This document shows, one piece after another, positions 45,617 through 57,700 of a stretch of 64,000 nt of DNA; position 1 is the stretch's first letter, and every line of letters begins with the position of its first letter. The stretch is from assembly GCA_030248135.1 (NCBI GenBank), contig JASANC010001371.1, positions 1 to 64,000 on the forward strand, given 5' to 3'. The DNA comes from Theristus sp. LFF4_11 (taxonomy: Eukaryota; Nematoda; Chromadorea; Monhysterida; Xyalidae). Below the pieces are notes generated by a model. It was not told where the DNA came from and did no database searches. It saw only the letters and a list, made by a program, of their open reading frames with translations. The translations under genes were made by a program, and so were the position numbers.

Positions 45617-46410
45617 TAGTCGGACTGGATAATTTCGGGCATTAGCTGATTGGCTGGTGCGTTACCGTAATCAGATTCAAACGCGGGCCGTTCAAATTGC
45701 ACTTTGCTTTTTTAAAATTTTTAATTTTTGAGTGATTGTGTTGATGAATGTTTGGATTTTCAATGGGCAAAACTTGTTTATTATTTATGAAATACAGAAA
45801 CATCAAAAAAGTACATTTTAAGGCGAATTTTTATTTTTTTAGAAAAAAGAACGACGGCGACGGTGATGCGCTCTCGACGCTCGAAAAGTGCATATTCGTT
45901 TGAAAACCGATTGCTTTTCAAATTTTTCCCACAAAATAAATCATCATGAACAAAATTTTCAATTAAAAATCAAACACAACAACATTTTTAGTTGTCGTCG
46001 TTGCCGTCGCCGTCGTACTTGTTCGGAAACTGAACTTGTGCCTTTAGAAACAGCTGCTTTTAGTTTTTCTGCATCTTTGAGCTGTTTATAGACAATTTGT
46101 TGCAGTTTAAAAATACGGAACAGCAGCTTTCATGGCCAAATTTTTGATTCACATTTGTCACCGTCGTCGTCGTTCTTTTTTCTGAAAAAAATAATAATTC
46201 GCCTTAAACTTTACTTTTTTTTTAATTTTCTGCATTGCATAAATCACAAACAAGTTTTGTCCATTGAAAATTCAAACATTCATCAACACAAACACTCAAA
46301 AATTAGAAATTTAAAAAAAGCAAAGTGCAATTTGAATGGCCCGCGTTTGAATCTGATTACGGTAACGCACCAGCCAATCAGCTAATGCCCGAAATTATCC
46401 AGTCCGACTA
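45617..46410. mobile_element. pogo-like MITE, copy 4 (794 bp)
   Basis: The arms begin TAGTCGGACTGGATAATTTC and contain TTAGCTGATTGGCTGG and CAAACGCGGGCC in mirror positions, flanked by TA. It is inserted in the next satellite block. A lone left arm of a relative is at 62437-62655. Confidence 0.87.
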
Positions 46411-46989
46411 TAGAGTAGCTCACGTAAGAAAACTAACCAAAATCCGTGATCACCGCATTGAATTACCCTGGAAAACATCTTTTTCTTGTTTTTCGTTTCC
46501 GGACCGATTTCGCCAATTTCCACGACCGATTCGCCCGAAATCGTCACGATTCAGCATCTAGAGTTGCTCACGTAAGAAAAACCAGAATCCGTGATCACCG
46601 CATTGAATTATCCTGGAAAACACCCTTTTCTTGTTTTTCGTTTCTGGACCGATTTCGCCAATTTCGACGGCCGATTCGCCCGAAATCATCACGATTCAGT
46701 ATCTAGAGTTGCTCACGTAAGAAAACTAACCCAAAATCCGTGATCAGCGCATTGAATTACCCTGGAAAACACCCTTTTCTTGTTTTTCGTTTCTGGACCG
46801 ATTTCGCCAATTTCGACGGCCGATTCGCCCGAAATCGTCACGATTCAGCATCTAGAATTGCTCACGTAAGAAAACTAACCCAAAATCCGTGATCAGCGCA
46901 TTGAATTACTACGGACTAGACTTTTTTTCTATTATTTTTCGTAGCTCAGACAAAATTTGTAAGAGTGAAAAACTGATACTAAGTCAAAA

Positions 46990-47325
46990 TGCTACGAACT
47001 TTCAAAAATGCAAAATTTTGACTTAAAAAAGTGCCCGGGCCAAAAAAATAAACTAAATTTTCAGAAAATACGGATGAAATTACCCTAGGAAACATTTTTG
47101 TTCAACTGTGAAAGTGTCGCAGGTAAAAATTGAAAGGGCGCACACTTAAAACCAGGTGAAAACCGTGCGAACTTTTAAAAATGCCCAATTTTTACCAAAA
47201 AACAGGGTCTGGGTAAAAAATTAACCCAATTTTCAAAATCTCCGTATGGAATTACCCCAGGAAACATTTTTGTTCGACTATGAAAGTGTCGCAGGTAAAA
47301 ACTGAAAGGGCGCACACATGTTGAT
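46990..47325. repeat. Second tandem repeat, about 172-bp period
   Basis: The block GGAAACATTTTTGTTC followed by GAAAGTGTCGCAGGTAAAA occurs near 47088 and 47260. Two partial units are seen. Confidence 0.6.
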
Positions 47326-47713
47326 TACATATCTGAAAAAAAATACAAAGGGAAATAAGTAACACTGTTTTCAGAATAGGTTTTTCGTGTCTACAGCGTA
47401 TGAAAAGTTGTCCGATAAAAATTTTTTCGCGGCTCCAAGCACAACTTTGGGTGTTCGTTTCGTGTGCACGGAACCAAGTTTGTGGCTTATACTATGCTCG
47501 CTGGACGCAGCGAGCAAATTTGAAAAAAGCGCGCGAGGGGATAACGGCTCATATTATGCGTGATGCGCTCTCCGCTCGCTGCGCTCGCTCGCGCATCCGC
47601 ATGATACCATGAACAGACATCGACTGACAAACTGAACACATGAAAATGAACACTGCAACACACTTACGGAAAAGGAAAACATGTTGGATAATAAAAAGCA
47701 CAGGAGTGGCTAG

Positions 47714-47840
47714 TCCGCTGGTGTTCGATTGAAGAAGCCGATGCCGTCGTGTGGAATGTCGCCGTGGGCCAGCACGCAGTTGATTGCAGTGGCGTCCGTA
47801 ACCGTCCGTAACCAGAAGCGAAACTTGGCGTTAGCGACAA
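47714..47840 (-). CDS. Orphan C-terminal exon, not identified
   Basis: Minus-strand exon starting after a TTCAG acceptor and reading AKFRFWLRTVTDATAIN, then CVLAHGDIPHDGIGFFNR and a stop. GC content and wobble use look coding. The remaining exons would lie at higher coordinates but were not found before the membrane-protein gene. It may be the relic of a gene disrupted by repeats. I cannot name the family. Confidence 0.45.
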
Positions 47841-47844
47841 CTGA

Positions 47845-47933
47845 AGGCGCAATCATGTTGCAGTATTCAGTGCCCGCGCAGCTATGTTTTAACCTAGCTG
47901 TGCGGTCCCTAAATACTGCAACATGAATGCGCC
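47845..47933. mobile_element. 89-bp hairpin MITE at a splice acceptor
   Basis: The two halves pair almost completely (GGCGCAATCATGTTGCAGTA against its complement) and CTGA flanks both sides (47841-47844 and 47934-47937). On the minus strand CTGA reads TCAG, the acceptor of the orphan exon. Confidence 0.75.
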
Positions 47934-47939
47934 CTGAGA

Positions 47940-49360
47940 ATAAAAAAACAGGGAAAACAGAGAATTTTGGTTCGATTTGGCTAGGGATGGAAAAAAACGT
48001 TTTTTTTAAGAAAAGAAACCGGTTTTTTACGGTTTTCTTTTCACGGTTTTAAAACTGTTTTTCCTCAGAAATTTTTATTTCGAAAATGGTTTTCCAGTTT
48101 CAGAATATTGTGTTGGATTTTGCCAAACACACAATTGAGCAAGAAAATCTGGACAAAACCTGGATAAAAAAAATAATAATCAACGGTGTTCCAGCCACCA
48201 ACAGGAAACAGAACTCAATTACATTACTCAATAAGACAAATTGAGTGGTGGATTGGAAATTGGATCGATTGGATTCGATGACCAAAAAGTAAAAATCTGG
48301 ATTTGTTTCGACGACAACTGAAAATTCAGATTTTCTCATTTTCTATTGGTAAAAACCGGTTTTTATTTTTGGTGTGAAAAAACGGTAAAAACATTTTTTC
48401 TATTGGTAAAAAAACCGGTTTTTTATTTTTGGTGTGAAAAAAACTGTAAAAACCGGTTTTTTAAGGATTTGTATACATTCTTAAAAGTGATTTTTTTGAT
48501 TTTTGATCTGAAGTTGCTTGTAATGAGTCGTTGTAGGTTCCTAATCCTAAACCTAATCCTAATCCTAAGCCAAGCCTTTTTGATAAGGTGAAAATGATCA
48601 ATTTAGTTTTTGCATTTTTTTCTTTCCTGTGTTAAAGGGCAGGGGCCACCGCCACTGCACATGCACCTGTTTTAATAATGATGCATTACGTTTTTTAAGT
48701 ACAAATCCCGATTTTCTTGGATTAAAAAACAAAAACATTTTTTAATCAATTTAAAAAATTTCCCAAACCAAAATGCCGGAGGAAAATCTGATGGTCGACA
48801 AAAATAGGTGACGACAACTTTGATTTTCAATTTTTTTTAAACATTTCTTTTCAAAAACAAAAATCAAAAACAAAAATGACTATTTTTGTTTTTTTTAACA
48901 ACCCTAATTAAGAGCATATTGGAGGAAAATTTTTCTAAACAATTTTTTTTGAATCGGCATTTTTGTTTTTCTCAATTCAGTCAGTTAAAAAAAATATTTT
49001 TGTTTGACAACTCCACTCATTCCCTACTCAGCCCAAACATGCAGGGGGGGATTACGTCGCCATAACTGCTCTTATGCGGGCCGTAGCAGTGGCGAATGCT
49101 AAATTCTCCCAATATTTAGCTGGCTTGCATTTGCTTTTGAACAGTCATATCATCAGTTTTTTATGCCGCTGTCGTTACTCGTTGATACAATTTTCATCGC
49201 CCGTTTGACCAACAAAAATTTTCAACATCATCATGGCATCAAGTACGTTTTTATTCACATAAATAGTCCTTTCTGTTCTTGTTTGTCAATTTTTCATCAT
49301 CAACATCATTCAAAATTTTCAGAGCCATTCACAATTTTCGCGCTCTGTTCCACTATTTAT
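47940..49360. other. AT-rich region with small tandem repeats, no gene recognised
   Basis: AACCGGTTTTTTATTTTTGG units of about 70 bases are repeated near 48350-48465. CCTAATCCTAAGCCAAGCC occurs near 48560. A TTGTTTTTTTTAACAACCCTA end near 48885-48906 is a fragment of MITE family B. Confidence 0.45.
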
Positions 49361-49364
49361 CTTT

Positions 49365-49535
49365 ACTTTTGTTCTGCAACTCAATGCGCGCATAGAAATG
49401 TGATCAGTTTTTATGCTTTACGCAAGAATGGTTGAAGTGACCTATGAGACTGGGGCCATTTTGAATTACCGCATTAAGCATGAAACTAACTTACTTAACA
49501 CGTCTGCAAACGCAGTGAGTCGCAGAACCAAAAGA
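49365..49535. repeat. Dispersed repeat R, copy upstream of the membrane-protein gene
   Basis: Shares CAACTCAATGCGCGCATAG, CATGAAACTA and GAGTCGCAGAACC with the other copies. It ends only a few bases before the first coding exon. Confidence 0.6.
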
Positions 49536-49542
49536 AAAGCCA

Positions 49543-51960
49543 ATGCTTAGGATTTCGTGGCTGTTTTTCCCATTCATTTCATACGTTTTAGCTATTATAA
49601 CACAATACAACATGGAACAACAAACGACCACTGCACAAACAAAAACGAACGACGAAGACATATGCAGTCTAACGACGACTGCAATAATGATTGGCGTCAG
49701 TTTGGCATTCGGTTCAATCATGAATCTGTTGTTTTTGGCAATCGCGTTATGGGCGTACAAAAAGTTGCTTTTCGTTACCTCCAGAGTTTCCAACAGGTAA
49801 TTTTTTCTGATTAAGTTCAGCACCCCAAAGGATCTCCATTGCTTTTTCGTCAGACAACAAAGAAATAGAAAAGTGCAATAACTGAAAAGGGTGTGCGGGC
49901 AGCCGATTTTGTTGAGAAACTAATTCGCTTGAAGATACAGTCGAACTCGAAATTATAGGGAATCAGCTGTTTTTGTGCAAACCAAACTCCGCCCCCACAG
50001 CAATGCCTGCACAGAAATCGCGCATGCGTACCGTAATCACCAGCCAATCAACTGATTCGCTATAACTTAGAGTTTGACTGTATTATTTTATTTCTGTCAG
50101 TCTCGAAGCAGCTGTCCTGTGGATGAAGCGCGTCGGCAAGAAAGTGCTAGTAGCGCGGTCACTGTTGGAGCGTATCTCGCAGATCGGTCGATCAGATGCA
50201 GAGTTTGCGAGACTAATGGCAAAAACGACTGACGAAGAACTTGCAGAGATGCGCGCCATTATGATACAGAAGGTACAACAGCCGCCCCGATGAAATCCGA
50301 CGTTAAATAGCGCTACGTAGTTTGTTTGTAGACGAAAGTAATTGTAATTTATTAACACCAACTTTTTGTAATTGATCCAGAACCTTGATTTGTATCTGTC
50401 AACACAACCACATGTGATCGTGATATACAATTGCAGAAACGTTTGTTTTCAAAAATCCGCACATATTTTTGCAAGTCAGGTCTCTTCGTTGCGAACGGCC
50501 TTGTCGACGCTGCCCGACGAAGAACTGGCCAAGCCAGACGACCAAACACAATACTCGATCGGCCCGTCGGCCGAGTCAACCGGAACGTTTACGACGCGAC
50601 GATCCAAGAACGGCAAGGGAAAGCTGTCGAGCGAATGCGACCGGACGCCGACGCCGGTGATCGTGAAAAATGAGTACTCACTGAAAGCACGAACGGAACC
50701 GCCGTTGACAACGAAAGACTACACGGTGAAAGGTAGCACTGAAAACAAACTGGACGATGTTGAACGCAAAATTCAACTGAATAATTGAAGAGAATTTTCT
50801 TTTTTCTTTGTTTTTAATGTTCATTGACATAAAACATAAACATGGTCTGTGAACAAAGCAAGACCAAGAACCGAGTTATTTTTTTTATCACGTTTGTAGG
50901 ATTTATTTTTTGCTCACTGTATTCGCAGAATACAGAGTTTGCGAGAGAAGAATGAACAGGATCGGAGTTTCCGCGAAAATATATTTAGCCATAGCCACCA
51001 AATGGGGTGGTTGATTTTAACCAAACTTAATACATTCATTTCTCTTACTGCAATTCAAAGCTTTCGCAATGCTCGATATTCTGCAAAAAAGTGACAGGTT
51101 TGAGCGTGTAGGGTGGGTCAGATTTCTCGACAGTACATAGTTGAGCCAATTTTTCCACAAAGTTAGACAAACAGTTGACCCATCAAAGTATCCGACAGGC
51201 GGTGAAACAAGCGGCAGCGCTGGCGCCGAAGAAACAACGCAAAAAGTGCAAACGGAGAAAACGGAAAAGACGACCGACGATTCACCAGCGGTTGCCGGCG
51301 CTGATAAACAGAAATTGTTCCAGGCAAGACCAAAGACGGATAAAACGAGAGAGGAGAACAAGCGGACCGATCGACCGAAGGTGGAGTGCCATTATACGTC
51401 TTTCATTCAAATTTTTGTTCGTGTAATTCTTCGATGGCACACTTAGAATAGAATTCAAAATTTTACAACGCAGGAATCAGTGGCTAAACTGTCTGTAATG
51501 GCAACACAAAATGACGAAGATGACGACGGACTGTACGAGCAAGTGCCCTCGATGAAGCGCCCGCCCACGGCCACGACGGAGGCTCCTGCGAAAAAATCAC
51601 CGATCGCGGCCCCAACGATATCACCGGCTCCACCAGCAGCCCGCGTGCAAGCAGCGCCGCCCGTGAAAAATGGTACGTTTCATTTCCACATGGTATACCA
51701 CAATGGTACATTGGAAAAATGTAAACATGCACAAAAGTGACGATAGTTTAATTGAAACACCCTGTACTTACTACTTACGGTGACCATTTTCTACAGTACG
51801 CCATCGGCTGGCACGGGCGTTTCAGTCGGTTCGACCGTCGGCCACCGGGGCCAGCAAGCCGGCCGCAGCGCGAAAAAAGGACGATCTACGCTCGGCGCCT
51901 GTTGACGACAAAACCGAGGACATCGATGACGACAACCTTTATGAGAATCCTAATTACTGA
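49543..51960 (+). CDS. Single-pass membrane protein with tyrosine-motif cytoplasmic tail, six exons
   Basis: Exons 49543-49796, 50101-50272, 50480-50732, 51175-51380, 51474-51672 and 51797-51960 join with matching phases (2, 0, 1, 0, 1) into 415 residues. A first hydrophobic stretch (ISWLFFPFISYVLAII) could be a signal peptide. A strong transmembrane helix (MIGVSLAFGSIMNLLFLAI) follows near residues 45-70, then a basic helical region (about 85-145), a low-complexity Lys/Glu/Thr/Pro tail and an acidic C-terminus. Tyrosines sit in DDGLYEQVPS and in the terminal DDNLYENPNY; YENP fits the pYxN form bound by Grb2-type SH2 domains. No family is recognised. The ATG at 49612 is an alternative start. 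AATAAA at 52089 is a likely polyadenylation signal. Confidence 0.75.
49938..50080. mobile_element. pogo-like MITE, copy 5 (143 bp), intronic
   Basis: CAGTCGAACTCGAAATTAT at the left and AGAGTTTGACTG at the right, flanked by TA. It fills much of intron 1 of the membrane-protein gene and ends 20 bases before exon 2. Confidence 0.83.
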
Positions 51961-52088
51961 TTTCTTGCTGATCTCTCTTTTTATTAACTACTTGTCTTCG
52001 GTGTGCATGCCCTTTTGCGACATTTTCGAATTTGACAGAACAATTATGTCGGCCGACACCATCTAAACATGACACGACACATGCGCAA

Positions 52089-52094
52089 AATAAA
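52089..52094 (+). terminator. Polyadenylation signal of the membrane-protein gene
   Basis: AATAAA 129 bases after the stop codon. Confidence 0.5.
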
Positions 52095-52099
52095 GAGGA

Positions 52100-54761
52100 A
52101 AACAGATTATTAGTGCAGTTCACACCAGTTACAATTGATTTTGCATGCAACGTCACCGCCGCGTAAACGAACACGAACATATTTGCACAACAACTGCGTC
52201 CACAACGCAAGCTCAGATGTCAGCCGATGATTTTATTGTATTCAAATTCAACCAGTCAGTAAGCAGCCACCATTTTAATTATTAGATTAGCTTCCACGTG
52301 TATTTTTTTCGAGTAGTTTAGCGTTCCGGAATTACTTTAGAAAACTTGAATTAAAATGCTGAAAATCGAACCGGTCATCGTAAAGCAATATATCATTCGA
52401 TGCTACTTGAAGAGATTTATCAGAATCAATTAATATTTTAGCAAATTATAAACGTTTACAGCAGACTTTTATTTACTTTCCATAATCCCCGTGTTGTTGT
52501 GCTATATTATGTCTCTACACGTGTTGTTGTTGCGTGCCTGCATAGAGCGCATGTAGCCGTGCAGCATGCACGGACTTCACAGAGGTCGCTCGCTGCGCTG
52601 GCTCTTGTGTGCTTTGTGTGCGCGTGTGGCACTTGAAAGGCGGAGCTTCCCATGACCTTTGCGTTTGTATTTCGTTTCGCCTTCCGTTTTTGCCAAACCA
52701 AAATCAGTTGCAATGTTATTGAACACTGAATTACTTGCTCTTAAAAATGTGAAGCGTGTTGAATTGTGTACGTGTTCGGAACATTGCATGAATTGTGGCG
52801 ACATTCAGTTGTGCCACTAGCTCGCAGGTGTCTCGTCGGTGTCTCGTCTCGTGCGTTGATTCTCGTCTCTGCTCCCTCTGTTCTGTCCTGTCAGGTGCCG
52901 TCCGTGGCCTATCCTGTGCGACTTAGAGTGAAGTCAACAGAGAGTCCACTATTCCGCTGTACCTATAATTGTTGTGTTAGCAATGTTTTCAGCCAGGGCT
53001 AACACAGAAAAGCGTGCAGAACGCCGTCGGAAACAAACATTAATTGAAGCAGATTCAGTAAGATTTTGTTGTATTTTGATTTCAATGCAGCAGCCTCGAA
53101 ATGGACAAGAATTTTTCATTGTCGACGGCACATGTTGAGAAATTCCTAATTTTTGAAACTTCGCGATTCCAAACAGTTTTATGATTGAAATCAAAGGGTA
53201 TCGAATAGAAAGGCATGAAGAATGCAGTAACACTCAAGAGGAATAAATTCACAATTTCTTACCAGAAGATGTATGGATACTTTTATGGCCGAATGACAAA
53301 ACTGATGAAGTCCGAAACAATTGTATTCTTTCAAACCATATTCAGTCATGACACAACACGATCTCATTGTAAGCTTCTCACATTGGCAAGAAAGAGTATT
53401 ACAGCTAACGTTAGTAAACACACCCTGAACAGTGACAGTTTAGGTGCTAAAAAGAACAGCAAATCAACGGAACATAACTTTGTCGTCTTGAAAATTGTGC
53501 AAGACGTTCAACGGGGTTCAAACTCTTAATTGATTAGTAGTGTTCAAGAAAAGCAGAAAGTTGACAATTTTTAGTTTTTGGCCCAGATGTCACAAGACAA
53601 CAACTCACGGCAGCGAATAGTTAAAATAACTGTGGTCATTACAGAAACAATATTCACCACATGCAATTACGTAATTGGGATATACACATAAATAGATTGA
53701 AAAACAAGGTGGAAATAATAAAATATTGAACAGCAGGATGGAAATGATAAAATTGCACTTTGAATACATGTAGTCAGTAGATACGATTGATTGGTTGCTT
53801 AGCTTATCGTTTGATATTGTTAAAAAAATAAATAACCAACAAGCTTCTGCACATTACAACAAAGGCACCGAAACGTAACCGTAATCGATTTAATCGATGT
53901 AGCAGACAGGTTATTTATGTTGATCAATACCAGATTTATTCCACTATTTTTCAGCATAAACTCTGTTCGAGCAATTGTAACACACACACTCAGGACATCC
54001 CCGCAAAGCCATACCTTGCATCCGCCAGTTGGCTATTTTGCACCATTATAAATTGTTTAGTTTGGAAATTGTCTCATTGAAAGATTGTTTAATTAATACC
54101 CCGGTTAACAAACAATTTTTTTGTGCGGTTAGACCGCAGGTGCGATAAAATAGAGTAAAAAGTGATGAACCAGTCAACGGTAAACAAGAAAACGAAATTG
54201 TCAGATGTACGGTGAAAATTAGGCTGATCACAATATTTGAAACCGAAGAATTCACAAGCGAAAAAAGCTGCCCCAACAGTGAGATATTATGCACATTATG
54301 TACGTGATACAATATCTTTTGTAGTTTTGAGGTTTTTGATTTTTTCATAATTTATAATTGGTTACTTGCACTGCGAAATTAACCAGGTTAGATCCTATGG
54401 TATCGATTTTTTCAAATGTGTTGCGTAACAATGATAGGCAGATTCGCCATTAAACTACTTAGATATAAACTAGCAAAAGAATAACTACGTGTAACAAAAC
54501 TAGAGCAGTCGTGAGTTTGACTCTATGGGACTGCAAACGTTCAGATGCAATATTGAACTTTAACCACGAGCACATCAATCAACATTGCTGTTCTAAATCG
54601 AGCAAAACACAGACTGTACTTTAAATGTAATAGTTGTTCTTCATTCAGTTATTTGTAGAATTTACGCAAGGTTGTGTTGACAATGTTAATCGGTCAGCAA
54701 ACATTTAGTTTTTTTGATGAGCAATGTGAAACATTGTTGTGATGTCGGTTTGTCAACATCA
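52100..54761. other. Intergenic region; one possible first exon
   Basis: Mostly AT-rich and unrecognised. At 52983-53057 a plus-strand frame MFSARANTEKRAERRRK ends ADS just before GTAAGATT, a good donor, so it may be a short first exon. No partner exon was identified. A 104-codon open frame at 53215-53529 has no recognisable domain. Confidence 0.3.
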
Positions 54762-57700
54762 TCATTCGACGAACAGCCATTGAAACATGTCAGTGAAGTC
54801 GGCGGCCGCCTGATGATCGGCGGGAGTATTATTGATCCGATGATTGCTGCGTTTTGTGCGCACACGGTGACGGCATAATGACAGTGTGCGCGTTAGTTCT
54901 ACTTTTTCGTGAGCCGCGTTTCGTGGCGCCGACGACATTTGCGTCGTTGGTGGAACCCGAATGGCACTGATCAGCTCGTGTATCAACTGTTGACACGGAG
55001 CAGCCACGTTTGCTTGATTCTGAGATTCACCGACTGTTTGCCTGCTCGCCAGATGCGACGGCATTACCGCCTGTTGTTGTAGCTGCGGTTCGTGACGCTC
55101 GACAAACTTCACGACCGAACTGCACGCTGTAAAAGAAGTTACACGTTGTTCTCTTATTAGAACTGTGATTTAACATCGTCAATTCAATTATAGACCGCAA
55201 ACCAACAAGAACAGACATACCTGATCTGCATGCTGGCTGTTCGAACAGCTGATTACCATGCCAATGGTCGATCACGTAGTCAGCTATCAGGTCAAGGCGA
55301 TCTATTTCCGTGTCGATCCTCATGGGCACCTCAACGTCCGGTGCCGTCCTTGCCGTCTGCTGCCACGGTTCGGCGATCGTTAACGCCGATTTATGTCCAG
55401 AGATTTGTTTGGTTTGTGCCAGCAACTGTTCCAATGACAACGGGCGACGTTCCACGCAAATACTGGCCGAAAGCACTGCAGCAGGGCTGCTCCGTGATTG
55501 TTCGTGGTAGGAATACTGCAATTACGTTTACTTGCACAGAAATGTCCGTTCGTTAAAACTCTTCTACCGTACATGTATGATGTACCGTAGTTTTAGAATT
55601 ATTATGCACCCGAAGGCGCCAGAAACTTACCGAATGGAACGCCGTTGTGTGTGACGTTTCTGCGCTGCTATGGAACGGTAAGCCAGTATGACGACGCAGC
55701 AATTTGTCATGCATCATTGTTCGTTCGGTGTCCGCTATCACCCCAACGGAGACCAGCATTTTCAAAATACCGTCGACAGTAAACGGCTGTTTCTTTGGTG
55801 GCTGTTGACCGTTACTGATCTGTTGTGACTGATTGCCGCCTGATAAACTGCCTGGACGTTAAAGTTTGAGAATTTACATCATGGAATGCTGCATTTCGAA
55901 TACTAGACACGTATCGAAAAAAACTGCCACATACCTGCCCCTGGCGAATAACCACTTCCATCCCCGAGCGACCCTTGTTTCGGCGACACGAGCGGTGGGG
56001 AGCTCGTAGAGTCTGGCGATTGGTTCAACGGCTGTGCCGGCGGTGGTAAACGGCTGAATAATCTGGATCATATCAGTCGATCAACGAAAATAAGCCGATA
56101 AAAAAAGCTAAATCTATCTAGCTTCGGCAAAAGCGCGTAACCACGAACTTGTGATGTCGTCGTCTGAGACGGGCGTTGTCCAACTTACGACGCTTTCCCT
56201 TGCGCTCCTCATACGCTTGTTCGCCATGCACGGTCTTCATGTGCTTGCGTAAACTGCTGGGGTCCGTGTAAGCCTTATCACAGTCCTTCATCTCGCACGC
56301 ATACGGTTTCTACAATGGGATACCCACATAGAGCTCTCATAAGTTGCGCAAAAACGCTACTGTAATTACTGAGAACGAATCTTGATGTGACTTTCTCGCA
56401 TTTTTTAATTTAAAAATTACTTCATCCGAGTGTGTACGATTTTGGTGCTTCGCGCGATCAGACGCATTACTGAACGATTTCGAGCAACCGGGCATCTCGC
56501 AACGATACGGCTTCTCGCCCGTATGCGATCGTATGTGAGTCTTCAGATTCTCTTGTCGACTGTATGTCTTCTTGCAGCCTTCAAACTGAAACATGGAATT
56601 ATACAAGTGTACTCGCATGACGTATTTGAGTGGCCATACTGACCAGTACGAAGTTGGCATGATGGTATACTGTATGATGGCCGTTGACTTACCGTACACC
56701 TGTGCGGTCGTTCGCCGGTGTGACTGCGCATGTGCACCACCAACATGTATTGCGCTTTGAACGGCTTTACGCCTTCTTCGTTTCGCTCGCAGTTCGCCCA
56801 TCGACAGACAACGTCTTTTGTCGCGTTTACGTGTTGGTCAGCAACGTGCTGAAACAGAGTTGTTGATGTTGTCGTTTTTTTGCGTGTACAATATGTATTG
56901 AGCAGAAAAAAACTCCAAACTAATGCTCACATTCACAAAGTCCTTCCTCATGTTGAACGTCCGCTGACAGTTCTCCCAGGCGCAAGTGAATGTGCGTCCT
57001 TTGACCGGTACGTCATCGTCGTCGTCGCCCTCATCGCTGGTAGTTGTAGTTGTGGGCTGTACGACTTTGTCGCAGTGGTTATCGCCAACTGTCAGCACCG
57101 GCAACGGTTGCTCATCCGCAACGGACGCTGTGCTAATCCGCCGTTGACGCACGGCTTTGTGATCGTTCATCCTTAGAAGCTGTTGCGGTTCGCGCACCTT
57201 TCGCGTTCGATCTTCGATCACCAACTCTCGTTCAGTCGCACAGTCGTCCTCGTGCAGTACCACGGGTAAACGAAGGCCAAGGGGCGCTTTCAAAGTGACG
57301 ATCGTTTTCGGCTCTGTTGCGACTGCTGCTGAGGGTGCACGAATCAACGGTGGCAATGGCGGCAAGGGTACCAGCCGGGGCTGCTGCTGCAATTCTGGTC
57401 GCACGACATCGAAAGCGCGCAGTTTCGTTCTCTCATTGTCTTGATAGTGATTGGACACACTCTCTGGCAAGTTTCTAGTATTCGCTTGATGGTTCCGTCG
57501 GGCACTCATAGATCGCGGTCGGGTGGCGCTGCCTCGCATGCTGCCTGGTGGGCCATTTGCACCGGTCAACTCGTTTGGTCGATCGTGAAACGGTGGTATC
57601 GAGAGTAAATTGGACTTCTGTCGCAGGAACTGCTGTAGGAGACCGCTTTGTGCCAGCGCGCCCGCCCACGCGTGCTGCTGTTGCATGGCGTAGTAGTGCG

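Larger units (their letters stand above)
44270..46930. repeat. 149-bp satellite array split by two MITEs
   Basis: Units with AAAATCCGTGATCAGCGC, GGACCGATTTCGCCAATTTC and CACGATTCAGCATCTAGAG recur at about 149 bases (for example 46731 and 46880). Visible blocks are 44270-44543, 45342-45616 and 46411-46930. Short open frames across it are products of the repeat. Confidence 0.82.

Noticed and set aside
45355..46706. Repeated short frames with similar peptides
   Set aside because: They follow the 149-bp satellite period; similarity is due to the DNA repeat, not to a protein family.
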